Assembly: GCA_002413095.1 (NCBI GenBank)
Contig: DHWI01000119.1
Coordinates: 1 to 6,607, forward strand
DNA from: Thermoleophilia bacterium UBA5186
Lineage (GTDB): Bacteria > Actinomycetota > Thermoleophilia > Gaiellales > Gaiellaceae
Reading direction: 5' to 3'
Length of the DNA stretch: 6,607 bases
The translations under genes were made by a program, and so were the position numbers. A model generated the notes under the pieces. That model ran no database searches. It saw only the letters and a program-made list of their open reading frames with translations, and was not told the DNA's origin. Positions 6,059 to 6,607 of this stretch are shown piece by piece (position 1 is the first letter of the stretch; each line of letters opens with the position of its first letter).

Positions 6059-6607
6059 GACTCGTAGAATGCCAGCGCCGGTGGCGACGAGAACCGAAAC
6101 CGTGACGCAGTACCGTTCGGACTGGAAGCGCGGGAAGGTCGCCGCCTGGGTCACGTCCGCAGACCACAAGCGTGTCGGCGCGCTCGCCGTTTGCACGGCA
6201 GTCGGCTTTCTGGGCCTTGACTGCGTTCTGGCCCTCCTGTTGCGAAACCGCTTTGACAACCCCAGTCACGCTGCGCTCGCACGGAGCTATGACGACCTCG
6301 CGTCGATGCAAGGCATCGTGCTGACGTTCTGCGTCCTCGTCCCGTTGCTGCTCGGCCTCGGCACGGCGATCGTGCCGCTGCAAGTCGGGGCCAAGAAGAA
6401 CGCGCTGCCGCGGCTCGCAGCGACCGGCTATTGGCTGTACGCGCTCGGCGGCCTCACACTCATCCTCGGCTGGGACGGCGCGAGCTATGCGCCGCTCCCA
6501 GAGACGCTCGACGGCAGCCGCAAGGACGTCTGGATCGTCGGCCTCCTCGTCGTCGTCGTCGGTCTGGCGGCTATGGCGGCGGACGTCGTCGCCACGATCG
6601 CGGCCAG
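6057..6607 (+). CDS. Haem-copper oxidase subunit I-like protein, partial (C-terminus off right edge)
   Basis: The first ~183 residues resemble cytochrome c oxidase subunit I (CtaD/CoxA), the membrane subunit holding haems and CuB. The family entry motif W-V-T-S-A-D-H-K-R-V-G is at 31-41, helix I is about 42-62 and ends with the expected arginine (R63), and helix II with the following loop reads PLLLGLGTAIVPLQVGAKKN (96-115). Then come PRLAATGYWLYALGG (118-132) and a GW...Y.PL loop (138-147). Where subunit I normally has MHG at the start of helix II, with His as a low-spin haem ligand, this protein has M84-Q85-G86 (codon CAA, 6309-6311). The residues usually near helix IV's end (AINF) are also altered. 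Helices VI-X with the other ligands lie outside the window. In-frame starts are ATG 6057, ATG 6069, GTG 6081 and GTG 6102; none has a clear ribosome site, so the start is uncertain. Confidence 0.8.
   Translation, partial: MTRRMPAPVATRTETVTQYRSDWKRGKVAAWVTSADHKRVGALAVCTAVGFLGLDCVLALLLRNRFDNPSHAALARSYDDLASMQGIVLTFCVLVPLLLGLGTAIVPLQVGAKKNALPRLAATGYWLYALGGLTLILGWDGASYAPLPETLDGSRKDVWIVGLLVVVVGLAAMAADVVATIAA

Noticed and set aside
5768..6259. A longer, 163-residue form of the small unknown protein
   Set aside because: The extra N-terminal part is antisense to the conserved DHKRVG region of the oxidase-like gene and reads as Arg/Thr-rich filler; the ATG at 6058 begins the coherent part.

Overview
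The window is GC-rich, very compactly coded bacterial DNA that uses GTG and TTG starts freely and has few recognisable Shine-Dalgarno sites. The combination of a PstSCAB phosphate transporter with an OmpR/PhoB-type regulator, high GC and apparently leaderless starts suggests an actinobacterium. A deep lineage such as Thermoleophilia is my guess from the general look of the proteins; nothing here proves the taxon.

Positions 1-2235, minus strand, carry the membrane part of a high-affinity phosphate ABC transporter in the order pstC > pstA > pstB. The genes overlap by four bases at each junction (TTGA, then ATGA), and pstB runs off the left edge. The substrate-binding gene pstS (2381-3409) is not in that operon but is transcribed divergently from pstC. 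The 145-bp gap between them is the only sizeable non-coding stretch. It holds an array of 11-bp direct repeats resembling the PHO boxes bound by PhoB/PhoP-type regulators. Downstream of pstS on the same strand, after 23 bp, is uppP (3433-4395), an undecaprenyl-diphosphate phosphatase whose reaction releases phosphate outside the membrane.

Positions 4392-5775 encode a two-component pair in an unusual arrangement. A 221-residue histidine kinase with no sensor or membrane segment lies on the minus strand, divergent from a complete OmpR/PhoB-family response regulator. Only 22 bp separate them, and that gap contains the palindrome ATCATGAT. The pair plausibly controls the pst genes through the PHO boxes, which would make 1-5775 a self-contained phosphate supply and control locus; this link is inference from gene position and motif.

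Positions 5768-6607 look unrelated to phosphate. A 96-residue protein of unknown function (minus strand) is convergent with the regulator. It is divergent from the 5' part of a haem-copper oxidase subunit I-like gene that leaves the window on the right. That protein keeps several subunit I landmarks, but at the usual low-spin-haem histidine of helix II it has glutamine, making it the strangest coding feature here. No RNA genes, mobile elements or CRISPR arrays were seen.
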